Shown: piece by piece, positions 5,502 through 10,935 of the stretch
Layout of the letters: each line of letters starts with the position of its first letter
Position numbering within the stretch: position 1 is the stretch's first letter
DNA from: DASTDY01 sp035457345
GTDB lineage: Bacteria; Patescibacteriota; Saccharimonadia; Saccharimonadales; EFPC-124
Direction: 5' to 3'
Assembly (NCBI GenBank): GCA_035457345.1
Contig: DATIBT010000072.1
Span: 1-11,731, forward strand
DNA length: 11,731 nt
The notes under the pieces: model-generated
Told to the model about the DNA's origin: nothing
Database searches by the model: none
The model's input: only the letters and a program-made list of their open reading frames with translations
Program-made: the position numbers and the translations under genes

Positions 5502-6173
5502 GTGAACAACTACTACGGTAAGCTGATCCAGGTCACCGCGGACGGGCAGCGCTTTGTCGGCGCTTCCTATGTTTCGCAACCCGAACTTCCCGAGTCGTAC
5601 TGGGGCTTCATGGTCGACGGACACAACCTGCCCGTCCCCATGACCGACGCCCACTTCCGGCAGGGCGGCCAGTCGCCGCGACTGGCGATCCTGAATCCAC
5701 ACAACGGCACCATCAAGCTTCCCACCTACCACGAGTACGACGCATGCGTTCGCACGGCTCAGCCGATCGGACGCCACACCTGCCTCGCCAACCTGGCAAT
5801 GGTGGTGAGCGAACTCGCCGACCGTGACGTGGTAGACGTCAACAGCCACCTTCGTCCCGACAACCTCGGCAGAATCGTCAGTGCGGCCGTGGCGCACGCC
5901 GCATACGACTCCCGCCTCATCGGTGGCAAGTCGCTCGACGCGGAAGTGCGCGGTATCTACCCCACGTACGCCGACTTCCTGAACTACCCCGGTAATGACC
6001 ACGACTTCCTGGGTTCCTGGGAGCGCGCGTGGACCGGGTTCGACGGCAAAATGCACGGGCAGATCATCCACATGACCGCCCGCGTCCTGCGAGCTATGGT
6101 CGCGGACTCGTTCACCGACGCTGTCCGGCGGTTCGCCGAAGACAGGCGTCGCGGCGTCCGCCAGGTCGCCTAA
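5502..6173 (+). CDS. uncharacterised 223-aa protein, GC-rich cassette gene of probable foreign origin
   Basis: I do not recognise this protein. It appears soluble, with no signal peptide or membrane helix. The N-terminal third (about 4-75) looks beta-rich (YYGKLIQVTADGQRFVGASY, YWGFMVDGHNLPVPM, PRLAILNPHNGTIKL). The middle and the C-terminal half are mainly helical (CLANLAMVVSELADRDVV at 94-111, NLGRIVSAAVAHAAYDSRL at 121-139, and 186-218 ending in an Arg-rich tail). Third codon positions are mostly G or C, unlike metG or tatD beside it, and the style recalls actinobacteria. The GTG at 5502 has AGGGGAAG a few bases upstream, and the gene has its own consensus promoter and a 13-bp hairpin 13 nt after the stop. 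It lies between metG and tatD on the opposite strand, which suggests insertion. Since Saccharibacteria live on actinobacteria, acquisition from a host or its phage is a reasonable inference. Confidence 0.78.
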   Translation: MNNYYGKLIQVTADGQRFVGASYVSQPELPESYWGFMVDGHNLPVPMTDAHFRQGGQSPRLAILNPHNGTIKLPTYHEYDACVRTAQPIGRHTCLANLAMVVSELADRDVVDVNSHLRPDNLGRIVSAAVAHAAYDSRLIGGKSLDAEVRGIYPTYADFLNYPGNDHDFLGSWERAWTGFDGKMHGQIIHMTARVLRAMVADSFTDAVRRFAEDRRRGVRQVA

Positions 6174-6186
6174 CCCCTTCAAACGC

Positions 6187-6218
6187 CGGACGGGCTCTCA
6201 CTTCCGAGAGCCCGTCCG
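6187..6218. terminator. strong 13-bp hairpin after the 5502-6173 gene
   Basis: A perfect 13-bp stem (CGGACGGGCTCTC, 6187-6199, with GAGAGCCCGTCCG, 6206-6218) encloses a 6-nt loop. It begins 13 nt after the TAA of the plus-strand gene. There is no U-tract directly after it, a form common in actinobacteria. Its symmetry means it could also act on transcripts coming from metG. Confidence 0.65.
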
Positions 6219-6238
6219 TGCCCGCCACAGGTCATCAC

Positions 6239-6262
6239 CCGCCACATGGGCGGTTATTTTTT
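6239..6262 (+). terminator. possible intrinsic terminator with a T-tract, overlapping the metG 3' end
   Basis: CCGCC (6239-6243) pairs with GGCGG (6249-6253) around a 5-nt loop and is followed by TTATTTTTTA on the plus strand. This would be a backup terminator for the plus-strand gene. The T-run is the last codons and stop of metG on the other strand. A 9-nt direct repeat CCCGCCACA (6221-6229, 6238-6246) lies at its left side. Confidence 0.45.
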
Positions 6263-7780
6263 ATCTTTAGGCTTTTTCGTGACAGCGTCAGGTGCAACTG
6301 GCGCTGATTTTGGCGCAGTGCGCGGGTCCTGGGTGTGTTGGTAAATCTTAGGAAAAAGCACACCCTGATACGGCTTCACCGTGCCGCCTTCAAAAATATG
6401 GCGCATAGTAGCAGCAGTGGTCGGCAGGAATGGCCACAACAAATCGGCGATCTGTTGTAAACTGCCAGCCGCGTACGCAAGTACTTCTTGCAAATGACTG
6501 GCTTCTTCGGGTTTTTTGGCGAGCTCCCACGGTTTAACTTCCTCAAGATAGACATTGAGTTGGCGAATCATAACCCATGTTTCGTCAAGTGCGCGGTCAA
6601 GCCGAAGCTGGCGGATGGCGTCGTGATACGGCCCGCTGTCGTGCTCAGGGCGAGGCAGATCGCCAATCACCCCTTCTTGATAGCGGTTGATCATGGCCGC
6701 CACGCGCTGCACGAGGTTGCCAAGCTCGTTGCCGAGCTCGTTGTTATACGCGTTCTCGAACTTTTCCCAGGTAAAATCGCCGTCATCGATAGTCGGAATG
6801 TGGCGCAAAAAGTAATAGCGAAAGGCGTCCACGCCATACGCATCGATGATTTGCAGCGGCGCAATCACATTACCGATGGTTTTGCTCATTTTGGTACCGC
6901 CGGCCAAAATGTGGCCATGCACCAAGAGCGTCTTAGGCAACGGCAAATCAAGCGCAATCAACATTGCCGGAAAAATGGCGGCGTGGAAGCGCAGAATGTC
7001 TTTGCCGCCCACCCATACATCTGGCGGCCAAAACTTTTTGAAATCCTCTCCATCAGGGTAGCCAAGTACACTGACGTAATTAAGGAGCGCCTCGAACCAC
7101 ACATACATCACCTGATCATCATCGCCTGGCACAGGAATGCCCCAAGTCAGCTGGCTTTTTGGCCGCGAAATACTGAGGTCGCGTAAGCCACCTTCGCCGT
7201 CAACAAGATTCAGAATTTCGTTTTGGCGGAATTCAGGATAGATTTTAAATTCGCCTGCAGTTAGTGACTGTTTTATTTGGTTACCGAATGCGCTGAGCTT
7301 AAAGTAGTAGTTTTCTTCGCTCAATTTTTCGTAAGGCTTTTTGTGGAGGGGGCAGATACCGTTGTTGGCAGCTGCCTCGGTGGGCGTGACAAAGCTTTCT
7401 TCGCCCGCGCAGTACCATCCTTCGTAAGTGCCCTTGTAGATGTAATCTTTCAGCTGCGTCCAGACATATTGGGCAGTTTTTTCGTGCTGCGGGCTGGTGG
7501 TGCGAATAAATGCAGTTGCGTCAATGTTCAGCCGTTTCAAAAAGTTTTGCCAGAGAGGCACGATGCTGTCGACATACTCTTGTGGCTCTTGACCTTTTTC
7601 TTTAGCTTTTTGGAAAATTTTAGTGCCGTGCTCGTCGGTGCCGGTCTCAAAAAAAACTTCTTCGCCTTGTTGTTTGTGATAGCGGGCCAGCACGTCGGCC
7701 AAAGTAAAATCGAGGCCGTGCCCAATGTGAGGCGCATCATTTACATACGGAATAGCGGTGGTTATAAAGAATTTCTTCAC
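6254..7780 (-). CDS. metG: methionyl-tRNA synthetase
   Basis: This class I synthetase charges tRNA-Met with methionine. Motifs are PYVNDAPHIGHG (HIGH at 18-21), ETGTDEHGTK (45-54), YVWFEALLNY (226-235), the VGGKDILRFHAAIFPAML stretch (257-274) and KMSKT (297-301, for the usual KMSKS). The length of 508 aa fits the short bacterial form without the C-terminal Trbp111 tRNA-binding domain; the tail is Lys/Pro-rich. In the connective peptide only C124, C143 and H146 stand where many relatives have a four-ligand zinc knuckle, so a complete zinc site is doubtful. The GTG at 7780 has TAGGA 8 nt upstream. A leader of about 110 nt runs from the promoter at 7899-7927 and contains short stems but no T-box features. 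The product is essential, and the gene is flanked on both sides by plus-strand genes. Confidence 0.96.
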   Translation of the reverse strand: MKKFFITTAIPYVNDAPHIGHGLDFTLADVLARYHKQQGEEVFFETGTDEHGTKIFQKAKEKGQEPQEYVDSIVPLWQNFLKRLNIDATAFIRTTSPQHEKTAQYVWTQLKDYIYKGTYEGWYCAGEESFVTPTEAAANNGICPLHKKPYEKLSEENYYFKLSAFGNQIKQSLTAGEFKIYPEFRQNEILNLVDGEGGLRDLSISRPKSQLTWGIPVPGDDDQVMYVWFEALLNYVSVLGYPDGEDFKKFWPPDVWVGGKDILRFHAAIFPAMLIALDLPLPKTLLVHGHILAGGTKMSKTIGNVIAPLQIIDAYGVDAFRYYFLRHIPTIDDGDFTWEKFENAYNNELGNELGNLVQRVAAMINRYQEGVIGDLPRPEHDSGPYHDAIRQLRLDRALDETWVMIRQLNVYLEEVKPWELAKKPEEASHLQEVLAYAAGSLQQIADLLWPFLPTTAATMRHIFEGGTVKPYQGVLFPKIYQHTQDPRTAPKSAPVAPDAVTKKPKDKK

Positions 7781-7858
7781 AGATTTAGTCCTACTTACGA
7801 TGATATCAGAGATTTGGTATAAGAATTAAACGCCCTTGGCGGGCATGATGTGCATCAT

Positions 7859-7908
7859 CATAGCAGTATTGTAGGCAATCTGTAGCATAGCAGGGGGTAT
7901 CATAGCAG
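7859..7908. repeat. three direct copies of CATAGCAG around the metG transcription start
   Basis: CATAGCAG occurs at 7859-7866, 7886-7893 and 7901-7908. The first and third extend to ATCATAGCAG. The third overlaps the extended -10 of the metG promoter and the first lies about 30 nt into the leader. The spacing (27 and 15 bp) is not fully regular, so this may be an operator set or chance. Confidence 0.35.
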
Positions 7909-7927
7909 CTTCTTATCTGTCAGTCAA
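7899..7927 (-). promoter_or_regulatory. metG promoter with extended -10
   Basis: On the minus strand TTGACT (7927-7922), a 17-bp spacer ending in TGC, and TATGAT (7904-7899) form a near-consensus promoter with an extended -10 (TGC-TATGAT). Transcription would start near 7892, about 110 nt before the metG GTG. Its -35 lies 10 bp from the -35 of the divergent promoter at 7938-7966. Confidence 0.7.
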
Positions 7928-7937
7928 AGCATAAATA

Positions 7938-7966
7938 TTGACTTTTTTATCATAAAATTATATAAT
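7938..7966 (+). promoter_or_regulatory. strong sigma-70 type promoter of the 8014-8370 gene
   Basis: The -35 TTGACT (7938-7943), a 17-bp AT-rich spacer and TATAAT (7961-7966) are arranged exactly as in the promoter at 5411-5439, with the same AATTATATAAT block at the -10. The expected start is near 7973. Confidence 0.8.
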
Positions 7967-7976
7967 TTATACGCTA

Positions 7977-7988
7977 CGAACCGGTTCG
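7977..7988. promoter_or_regulatory. 12-bp palindrome just after a predicted transcription start, operator candidate
   Basis: CGAACCGGTTCG is a perfect palindrome that begins a few bases downstream of the expected start of the 8014-8370 transcript. ACGAAC recurs just before the ribosome binding site. It could be a repressor site or a small leader stem. The helix-turn-helix gene at 8548 is a possible but untested partner. Confidence 0.35.
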
Positions 7989-8013
7989 ACCCGACACGAA
8001 CGGAGTACCTATC

Positions 8014-8370
8014 ATGGCCTACCCCAGCTACCCGCCACCCGCTCGCCCCGAAGAAGCGGCCGAGGGCATTCGCCCCGGCATGCTGTTGGTCGCTTCGGTG
8101 ATCTCACTCTTCATGGGCTGCTGCGGCTGCGTGGCGAGCTTCATTCCCTTCGCCATCTACCTCTCCATTGCTGCCCAGATCGCCCTCCTTGTAGTGACGA
8201 TCCGGAAACTCCAGCAGTACAACCTGCAGGAGCAGCGTAACCAAACCAGGGTGGCGGACAAGTGGATGGCAGGAGTTGCGATCGGCATCGACGCCGCCGC
8301 GATCCTGCTGAGCATCGCCATGTGCGTCCTCGTCATCGCAGGCATTGCCATAGGCGGTAGCGCTTCGTAG
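8014..8370 (+). CDS. small GC-rich membrane protein, about three helices
   Basis: This 118-aa protein has a Pro-rich N-terminus (PSYPPPARPEE) followed by hydrophobic segments at about 22-43 and 44-63, a polar charged stretch (64-84, RKLQQYNLQEQRNQTRVADK), and a long hydrophobic segment at about 86-113. A GCCGC cluster (35-39) lies in the first helix. The layout (Pro-rich head, helix with a CC pair, polar loop, final helix) resembles small CD225/DUF4190-type bacterial membrane proteins, but I cannot confirm that family. The ATG at 8014 has GGAG 8 nt upstream. Third positions are GC-rich, unlike metG next door, and the gene has its own consensus promoter and a terminator-like hairpin straight after the stop, the same design as the 5502-6173 gene. 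Acquisition from an actinobacterium is inferred from composition only. Confidence 0.75.
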   Translation: MAYPSYPPPARPEEAAEGIRPGMLLVASVISLFMGCCGCVASFIPFAIYLSIAAQIALLVVTIRKLQQYNLQEQRNQTRVADKWMAGVAIGIDAAAILLSIAMCVLVIAGIAIGGSAS

Positions 8371-8372
8371 TT

Positions 8373-8429
8373 CTGGGCTCGGCCCGGCCTGCTATGTCCC
8401 TCGGGACCACGCAGCGCCGGGCCGCCCAG
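8373..8429 (+). terminator. 57-nt GC-rich hairpin straight after the 8014-8370 gene
   Basis: CTGGGC (8373-8378) pairs with GCCCAG (8424-8429), CGGCCCGGC with GCCGGGCCG, and CTGC with GCAG. A small inner stem (TCCC/GGGA) sits at the tip. It begins 2 nt after the stop codon and has no U-tract, as is usual for actinobacterial-type terminators. Confidence 0.6.
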
Positions 8430-8440
8430 GCCCACCCCAG

Positions 8441-8470
8441 TTGAACCCCATAACCATTTGGCTCTATCAT
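8441..8470 (+). promoter_or_regulatory. probable promoter of the tandem helix-turn-helix gene
   Basis: TTGAAC (8441-8446), an 18-bp spacer and TATCAT (8465-8470) form a moderate sigma-70 type promoter just after the preceding hairpin. It leaves a leader of about 70 nt before the GTG at 8548 and lacks the shared block seen in the other two plus-strand promoters. Confidence 0.45.
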
Positions 8471-8537
8471 GTATTCATGGCTATCGACCCACGACAGCCC
8501 GCACCGTGAGTAAATGACCCTGCCAAAGCAACCTGTT

Positions 8538-8543
8538 AGGAGG
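8538..8543 (+). promoter_or_regulatory. consensus ribosome binding site that fixes the 8548 start
   Basis: AGGAGG stands 4 nt before the GTG at 8548. It is the strongest Shine-Dalgarno sequence in the window, and no other in-frame start nearby has one. Confidence 0.7.
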
Positions 8544-8547
8544 GCAA

Positions 8548-9654
8548 GTGCCCTACATCATAACTGCTGCCCGCCTCGCCCGGTACCTGGACGTAAATGC
8601 AGTTACGCTCAGGCGCTGGATGGGCCAAGCCTGGATAGTACAAGAGGCAGCGCACTACTCAACTCAACAAGCAAACGAGTGGCTCGCGCGGTGTGAGTAC
8701 CGCAACCTAGCCCAGCCCATCACCGTTGAAGGGTTGATCGAAGGTAAATTCGTTTGCACGAGCATAACACACGCCGCCAGAAAGGCGGGTGTACGGCGCC
8801 ACAAGATAGCACGAAACACCGAGCTCCCCACCATAAAACTGAGTGACCGCTGCCTACGGGTCATTGTTTTCCCATCGTCTGACGACCCGCCAGCCGACAG
8901 GGACTTAACCCGTAAACAAGTCGCTTTCATTGTTGGAGTATCGAAATGGCAAGTAGACACGTGGGCGCAGAGTGGCAAACTTCCGGCAACTCCCCGGCCC
9001 AGCAGAATCACCCCTGGAAACCTCGCCACATTCCTCGTGACCGAGAAACTACTACCCGAGTGGATTAATCCCTGGGATTGGATCCGCAGCCGGCTCAAAA
9101 GCACGCTGCCGCTCGTTCGCGTTAGCAAAGCTAGCGAACTGGTTGGTGGCAAACAAATCGTCAAGAAACTACTAAGTGAGAGGAAGGTGCAGTACCTAGT
9201 TCTGCCAGGCAGCCATGAGGCGCTAATCACCCAGGAATCGCTCCTTACCTACCTATCCACTACCCCCAGCCTAAGCCGGACGCAGATTGCACGTCAGTTC
9301 GGTTTGACGCCGGCCGATATTGCCGGGTGGCAACCAACGTGCACACTGCACCCTCACCTGGACGCAGGCAAGCTGTACAAGCCGTGCATGGTAGCAATCC
9401 TTGCGGCGCATATATCGCCGGGCGAATCGGCGGCACGTTGGTACGAAGGCCGCGCGCGAAGCAAATACCTCCTTAAGACGCAGGAACGGTTGGCAGCTCA
9501 ATTGGGTATAAGCACCGATGAAGTCGTGGCCAGCGCACGTGCCGGCAATATACGCGGCATCCAAACGCCACATGGCGACTGGCGCTTTCCCTTCAGCAAA
9601 GGCGAACTCACGGCGATACGGGAGAAGGAGCAGCGACGACAAAGACGGAACTAA
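8548..9654 (+). CDS. protein built of about six tandem MerR/excisionase-like helix-turn-helix units
   Basis: This 368-aa protein shows a recurring pattern (t..ea A..lgvs...v..w...G.lp....... i....L..fL) typical of HTH_17/MerR-like DNA-binding units. I place units at about residues 4-46 (ITAARLARYLDVNAVTLRRW), 66-108 (weaker), 119-163 (LTRKQVAFIVGVSKWQVDTW), 188-236, 241-285 (LSRTQIARQFGLTPADIAGW) and 307-356 (TQERLAAQLGISTDEVVASA). The tail is very basic (REKEQRRQRRN). No recombinase, nuclease or ligand domain is seen. Such a chain could read a long composite DNA site or organise DNA; its function is unknown. The GTG start is fixed by AGGAGG. GC content lies between that of the two GC-rich plus-strand genes and that of the backbone. 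It runs convergently towards rsmA, and a short hairpin follows the stop. A role controlling the nearby divergent promoters is possible but unproven. Confidence 0.8.
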   Translation: MPYIITAARLARYLDVNAVTLRRWMGQAWIVQEAAHYSTQQANEWLARCEYRNLAQPITVEGLIEGKFVCTSITHAARKAGVRRHKIARNTELPTIKLSDRCLRVIVFPSSDDPPADRDLTRKQVAFIVGVSKWQVDTWAQSGKLPATPRPSRITPGNLATFLVTEKLLPEWINPWDWIRSRLKSTLPLVRVSKASELVGGKQIVKKLLSERKVQYLVLPGSHEALITQESLLTYLSTTPSLSRTQIARQFGLTPADIAGWQPTCTLHPHLDAGKLYKPCMVAILAAHISPGESAARWYEGRARSKYLLKTQERLAAQLGISTDEVVASARAGNIRGIQTPHGDWRFPFSKGELTAIREKEQRRQRRN

Positions 9655-9660
9655 CGGCGG

Positions 9661-9684
9661 GGGTGAGGCATGTCCTTACCCTTT
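9661..9684 (+). terminator. weak hairpin terminator between convergent genes
   Basis: GGGTGAGG (9661-9668) pairs with CCTTACCC (9674-9681), with one G-U pair and a 5-nt loop, followed by only TTT. It begins 6 nt after the stop of the helix-turn-helix gene and is the only terminator-like structure before the rsmA stop at 9735. Confidence 0.4.
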
Positions 9685-9734
9685 GCCAGTTGTCAAACAG
9701 CGTGCATTCTTGGGTCGATGCCAGTCTATCTAGG

Positions 9735-10517
9735 CTATAAAGCACGAAGAGCTTGCACCAAAGTGTGCCACTGCTCCAAACTCAACGCCTCAGCACGCAT
9801 CTGCGGGTCAATACCAGCCTTACTAAGCACTGCCGACGCTTCATCTTTGCTCATCGCTAATCCTCCGCTCAAGCTGTTACGGAGGGTTTTTCGTTTTTCG
9901 CCAAAGCCAGCTTTTACTACTCGGAAGAATTGCTTTATGTCGAGGTCAGCAAACAACGGCCGCTTGTGGCGGCGCAATACAACAACCTGCGAGTCAACTT
10001 TTGGCGGTGGATCGAACTTGTCTGCGGTTATGACCGGGCCAAGATTAACTTCTGCGTACAGCTGAGCGCTGACAGCTAAAATGCTCATATCCCCCGGCCC
10101 GGCAGCGAGACGTTCAGCTACTTCTTTTTGCACTAGCAGCACCGCCACATCGGGTGGCGTAGGCGACTCTAGCAGCATACGAATGATAAGGCTTGTCACG
10201 TAGTACGGAACATTTGCCACTACTTTGTAGCCAGCCGGCAATTGACTGAGATCAAACTGGAGAATATCACTATGGACTACAGTCAGATTGTGAGCAGGTA
10301 CACGGGCCGGCAACTCGCGGGCCAGGCGGTCATCGAGCTCCACCGCCACCACGTGTTTCGCCCGGGCAGTCAGTTCTATGGTGAGCGGCCCCAGGCCAGG
10401 TCCGATCTCTAAAATAGTATCCTCTGGCGCGACCTCAGCTTCGTCGCAAATAGCGCCTAAACTTTTGCTATCGAACAGCCAATGCTGGCCAAGTGATTTT
10501 TTAGGTGCGTGACTCAT
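9735..10517 (-). CDS. rsmA: 16S rRNA dimethyladenosine transferase RsmA (KsgA)
   Basis: RsmA transfers four methyl groups from SAM to A1518 and A1519 (E. coli numbering) in helix 45 of 16S rRNA, a late check on 30S assembly. At 260 aa it has normal length. KKSLGQHWLFD (6-16) is the family start; EIGPGLG (37-43) is SAM motif I; ELDDR (60-64) binds the ribose; HSDIL (82-86) is motif III; NVPYY (102-106) is the catalytic NLPYY motif with Val for Leu; FDPPPKVDS and FGEKRKTLRNSL follow. The ATG overlaps the stop of the PPC gene as ATGA, so translation is coupled. A KsgA gene downstream of a DUF348-G5-3D gene matches Bacillus (yabE-rnmV-ksgA), with a PPC protein in place of the RNase M5 gene. Its end faces the helix-turn-helix gene. 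Confidence 0.96.
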   Translation of the reverse strand: MSHAPKKSLGQHWLFDSKSLGAICDEAEVAPEDTILEIGPGLGPLTIELTARAKHVVAVELDDRLARELPARVPAHNLTVVHSDILQFDLSQLPAGYKVVANVPYYVTSLIIRMLLESPTPPDVAVLLVQKEVAERLAAGPGDMSILAVSAQLYAEVNLGPVITADKFDPPPKVDSQVVVLRRHKRPLFADLDIKQFFRVVKAGFGEKRKTLRNSLSGGLAMSKDEASAVLSKAGIDPQMRAEALSLEQWHTLVQALRAL

Positions 10518-10933
10518 AAATCAAGCAACGGCAGCCCTACGGTTTCGTCTTGTTTTCGGTTGAGGGGCTTATAGCTGCGATGCAGGAATAGTTCAACCGT
10601 ACCGGCAGTGATGAAATCTTTTACGTGACCGCCAACGCTTATGTACTGCGCGTCGGCAAAGGTGCCATGGGCGTGGAGCATGAGCTTACCGGTTCCGTCG
10701 TATGCCAGGTTACCTTGGAGTGCGGTCATTTCGCGAAGCCCATCAAAAGTTTTCCAGCGGTACTCTTTGGCGGCGAGATCGTAAAACCCAAGCGTTACCT
10801 CTGACACACCGCCCAGGCCGCTCACCCAGGCACCGGGGAATTCCTCTGGGGAAAAGTCCGCCAGGAAATCGCTCAAGCGTTCGCCTTTTTGCAATCGGAT
10901 AAAATCGTTGAAGCCGTCAAAGGTGTGTACCAC
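10514..10933 (-). CDS. PPC/DUF296 domain protein
   Basis: This 139-aa protein is a single PPC (plant and prokaryote conserved, DUF296) domain. Diagnostic stretches are GAWVSGLGGVSEVTLGFYD (34-52), the region around MTALQGNLAYDG, LMLHAHGTFADAQYISVGGH and TAGTVELFLHRS, which follow the family order (GA..sGiGa...v.lG.yd, GN......HlHa...d....GGH, t.E..l). Bacterial stand-alone PPC proteins form trimers; plant AT-hook fusions bind DNA. The bacterial role is unknown, and conserved His residues may bind a metal. It starts with GTG at 10933, with GGAAGG inside the end of the upstream gene and only a 2-nt gap to that gene's stop, and it ends in a 4-nt overlap with rsmA. The three genes therefore form a coupled unit. 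Confidence 0.87.
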   Translation of the reverse strand: MVHTFDGFNDFIRLQKGERLSDFLADFSPEEFPGAWVSGLGGVSEVTLGFYDLAAKEYRWKTFDGLREMTALQGNLAYDGTGKLMLHAHGTFADAQYISVGGHVKDFITAGTVELFLHRSYKPLNRKQDETVGLPLLDL

Positions 10934-10935
10934 GG

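Noticed and set aside
5472..6182. 236-aa open frame on the minus strand opposite the 223-aa gene
   Set aside because: It is a by-product of GC-rich third positions. The plus strand has the promoter, ribosome site and hairpins, and the minus-strand translation is Val/Gly/Arg/His-heavy without any motif.
7781..7892. T-box or other riboswitch in the metG leader
   Set aside because: Only short stems (ATGAT/ATCAT and GCCC/GGGC) are present. There is no T-box core sequence and the leader is too short.
8514..8696. 60-aa plus-strand frame overlapping the start of the helix-turn-helix gene
   Set aside because: It has no ribosome site. The AGGAGG serves the GTG at 8548, and the overlap with a patterned protein favours the latter.
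5391..9735. Integron-like or transposon-borne origin of the plus-strand genes
   Set aside because: I found no integrase, attachment site, terminal inverted repeats or flanking direct duplications around these genes.
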